From the NCBI RefSeq assembly GCF_026241155.1, contig NZ_JAPFGP010000012.1, forward strand, positions 62,001-126,000: a stretch of DNA of 64,000 nucleotides, given 5' to 3'. The notes beneath the pieces were generated by a model. It saw only the letters and a list, made by a program, of their open reading frames with translations, was not told where the DNA came from and made no database searches. This DNA comes from Paucibacter sp. PLA-PC-4 (GTDB lineage: Bacteria > Pseudomonadota > Gammaproteobacteria > Burkholderiales > Burkholderiaceae_C). A program made the position numbers and the translations under genes. Below are positions 62,701 through 64,000 of the stretch, piece after piece. The stretch's first letter is position 1, and every line of letters starts with the position of its first letter.

Positions 62701-63480
62701 CCAGCGCTCGCGGCCGCTGCCGTCTATCAGGCGAAATTCGTCGGGCATGGCCACTGCGCGCGCCAACGAGCGGGCCAGGGCTCTGTTCGGCCGTGCCGGG
62801 CGCAGGCCGGCGCGGTCGCCCGGCGCCAGCAGCTCGGCCAGCGCCAAACCCTGCAGTGCCGAGGGCTCGCGGCCGCACAGCTCGGCAAAGGCCGCATTGG
62901 CGGCCTGCAGTCGCTGCTGGCCGTCGAGAAGGTAGGCCGGGAAGGGCGAGGACCAGAAAATATGCACCAGCTCACGGGCCCAGGCCGCGCCGAGCTCGGA
63001 GCCCGCAGGATCGCTCGCCGGTGAGCTCGACAGGGCCACCGGGCGTTTCAGTGCTTTGACTGGTGGGCTGACTGGCACAACGGCCTGCTGCACACGGGCG
63101 TGCAGCAGCCAGCGGGCCGGATCCTCCTCCTCGGCCTGTAGCGCAAGTAGGCTCAGATGAGCGCGGCCACCGCCGTTCAGGGCTAGGGCCGGGGTCGGCG
63201 GGGCGCGGCGGCCCTGCGCCTGTGCCGCGCTGGCCAGCCGCAGCCAATCGTGCAGACGGCCGCCCAGGCTGGCCTGCAGGCCATGGCCGATCACGACATC
63301 GAGGTGTTGCTGGGCCGGCGTGTTGGCCTCCAGCACGCGCAGCTCGCCGTCCAGCACCAGCACCGGGTCGCTGAGCAGGCCCATAAGGCCGCGCAAGGCG
63401 GCCAGGTCCTGGGGCAGCAGCGAGAGCTGGGCGGGAGAGGTGGGCATGGCGCCCGCAGTGTAGCGAGGCCTGCCGCTCAC
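59719..63480 (-). CDS. Eight-PAS histidine kinase, HisKA_2/HWE-like
   Basis: A very long soluble kinase of 1253 residues. I count about eight PAS-type repeats in a row (each about 110-125 residues, divided by short coiled-coil joints such as RTAEQAAREQAER and ITRLKAQQ-like linkers), then a HisKA_2 motif VREVHHRIKNNLQGVAGLL with His1058/1059 and a HATPase with ALTLNELLSNAIKHG and VSGLGLVRALL. No membrane helix or HAMP. The GTG at 63480 overlaps the upstream stop as GTGA; an ATG at 63447 is an alternative. The ANTAR regulator is directly downstream, as is common for this kinase class. Confidence 0.9.
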   Translation of the reverse strand: MSGRPRYTAGAMPTSPAQLSLLPQDLAALRGLMGLLSDPVLVLDGELRVLEANTPAQQHLDVVIGHGLQASLGGRLHDWLRLASAAQAQGRRAPPTPALALNGGGRAHLSLLALQAEEEDPARWLLHARVQQAVVPVSPPVKALKRPVALSSSPASDPAGSELGAAWARELVHIFWSSPFPAYLLDGQQRLQAANAAFAELCGREPSALQGLALAELLAPGDRAGLRPARPNRALARSLARAVAMPDEFRLIDGSGRERWMRCTQHRLSASDAPELSLNVLQDRTAEQAAREQAERAQTEMEQWFELSPLPMVLFDESGLLLRANSAFAELSLANPASLHEAAPALQQLLAWSAGRPLPELLQAQQTLQTQAMLIDPSGRTRWMLGRLRPLSWSATQAQRRFMAVLEDRSLEQERDLAHQQLDALMDTAGVGLATFQQDAGWLRPRSAGGGGESSKRNSLAGLQGVGRDIVEPDSLPEFERLQRALKTGDRVEVRYAVRHPELGRRWLLTRVEPGQLASGQRTTSVVTLDVTAQQQAERRNEQLLRELSTIMDSSGVGMAYLRAKQLLRCNGGFEQMLGLDSGTVPGTPVARLFAALPSLGEQVQEALSALDASQSFEAEFVQVGSDRWLSLSLRKVQGPADEAVAVISDISRLKAQQAQLETLVQDRELMFSLSDVGMAILRQGKIARANEALASMSGYRIGELNGLDHRELFDSEFDYERQNQAMRQALASSGQWRGERRLRRRDGAGLWMQVSKRVMRPGAPDEGLIATYVNVDDRWRAQQSLMLQTERERAVLDSVLVGIVTVGRGGIEWMNRSARRMFGGDLVAFAGQPMSMVATPDPNHPFRQTHYLDELTEGQAETFECRLKARDGREFWVVGNAVVTGAEHSGRQLTYALLDIERRRQAEAQTLQAQVSLRRIIAAAPLAISLHDAKTLAVEQINQAAAALAGRSEAELIGASPEMMFGPDQGAIIRGDMEAALRVDDVTQREYRISLRGESRVWDARYLHLADVADAGGLSEPEQLLLVASDVTEHRAAEEARLAAAIAQRELLVREVHHRIKNNLQGVAGLLQQIASRRPEVAGVISEAVGQVQAIAQVYGLQVGSAGPLRVRKVVEAIIGSVQRMSGRTIALSIEGPLAEDVHRWALPEAESIPIALTLNELLSNAIKHGSQQALHCALVCQTDRVSLRIVNEGRLPEGFKLANVPGGVSGLGLVRALLPRRSAKLSLEQAGDQVVCQVDLLPPSVNLMAPL

Positions 63481-64000
63481 TCCAGCTGGCGGGCCTTGGC
63501 CAGCGCGCGCAGCAGCGCGTGGTTGATCTCCTCGGCGCCCAGCATCAGCTGCTCGGCGGCATGGCGGTAGTCAAACACCGACTCGGACTCGATCGCCTGC
63601 ACCAGATCCAGATAGGGCTTGTAGGGACCGGTCTGCTCCACCAAGGCCTGGCGTACGCGCTCGGGCACCGGAATGGACTGCAGCAGGCGCGAGAAGGGCT
63701 GCTTGAGCATATGGTCCAGCAGCGAGAACAAGCCGCAAATGAACATCTCGTCGCGCGCCTCGGCGTCCCCCATGCCCTTGGACAGCTCTTCCAGCAGCAG
63801 GCCGCGGCGCAGCGCGCCATACATGACGGGACGCATGGTGTGGTCCTTGCTGGCCGTCGTCAGCAACAGGGCCAGCCAGCGCTTGAGTCGGGCGAAGCCC
63901 AGCAGCATGATTGCGTGGCGGAACGAGGACACCTCGACCGGCAGGCCGAAGGCTGCCGAGTTCATGTAGCGCAACAGCTTGAAGGCCAGGCTGGGGTCGC
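63477..64000 (-). CDS. HDOD-domain protein, C-terminal part (EAL-HDOD type likely)
   Basis: The open frame enters from the right edge and ends at 63477. It encodes DPSLAFKLLRYMNSAAFG, then FRHAIMLLGFARLKRWLALLL and MFICGLFSLLDHML, typical of the HDOD domain of YuxH-type proteins, which usually carry an EAL domain at the N-terminus (outside this window). HDOD proteins are HD-related but lack metal ligands and act as signalling partners. The stop overlaps the start of the eight-PAS kinase (GTGA), so the two are co-translated. Confidence 0.85.
   Translation of the reverse strand, partial: DPSLAFKLLRYMNSAAFGLPVEVSSFRHAIMLLGFARLKRWLALLLTTASKDHTMRPVMYGALRRGLLLEELSKGMGDAEARDEMFICGLFSLLDHMLKQPFSRLLQSIPVPERVRQALVEQTGPYKPYLDLVQAIESESVFDYRHAAEQLMLGAEEINHALLRALAKARQLE

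Overview
This window is chromosomal DNA from a high-GC, motile Gram-negative bacterium. The FlhDC master regulator, FliA-type promoters, FlhF, a PEP-CTERM sorting signal, HisKA_2 (HWE-like) and ANTAR signalling proteins and the gene order point to a betaproteobacterium of the order Burkholderiales, perhaps close to Roseateles, Paucibacter, Rubrivivax or Leptothrix. That placement is inference from gene content and was not tested by any search. No rRNA, tRNA, CRISPR array, insertion sequence or prophage gene was seen.

Layout. 1-5 kb holds the 5' end of an Asp/Glu/hydantoin racemase-like gene, an MHYT-GGDEF-EAL membrane protein and a divergent FtsX/YbbP-type permease. 5-14.8 kb is a minus-strand chemotaxis block: a small CheZ-like protein, CheY, CheA, MCP and CheW, then after a terminator a second MCP, and after another terminator a third. 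15-17.8 kb has a REC-HisKA_3 kinase with its LuxR-type regulator and a PEP-CTERM secreted protein. 17.8-29.5 kb is the flagellar basal-body and export block fliFGHIJK-fliLMNOPQR on the minus strand, with fliE divergent. 29.9-35.8 kb has ycgR-fliT-fliS, fliD and two flagellin genes. 36.3-47.6 kb, plus strand, has flhDC, a membrane-anchored methyltransferase, motAB, cheY, cheZ, flhB, flhA, flhF, a FlhG-like protein and fliA. 47.6-50.6 kb has a soluble MCP and a decayed patch: an orphan antitoxin, a frameshifted PIN toxin, a short duplicated MCP fragment and a methyltransferase. 50.6-64 kb is a signalling block: a diguanylate cyclase, REC-PAS-GGDEF-EAL, a hybrid kinase with HPt, a membrane kinase, an ANTAR regulator, an eight-PAS HisKA_2 kinase and the C-terminal HDOD part of a protein running off the right edge.

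How the parts work together. FlhDC would switch on the basal body and export genes and fliA. FliA (sigma-28) would then read promoters of the form TCAAG-N14/15-GCCGATAA; I can place good matches before fliE, fliS, motA, fliJ and one flagellin gene. CheA/CheW/MCP/CheY/CheZ steer the FliM/FliN switch and MotAB powers it. YcgR and the many GGDEF/EAL proteins tie motility to cyclic di-GMP. The flg rod/hook genes and cheR/cheB/cheD are not in this window and must be elsewhere if the system is complete.

The points most worth a second look are the small CheZ-like protein carrying the DxxxQ phosphatase motif, a FlhG-like protein without a Walker A loop, the methyltransferase between flhC and motA, an inverted repeat in front of flhD, a GGDEF domain with an insertion that splits its I-site, the HDOD/eight-PAS kinase/ANTAR operon, and the degraded toxin-antitoxin patch.
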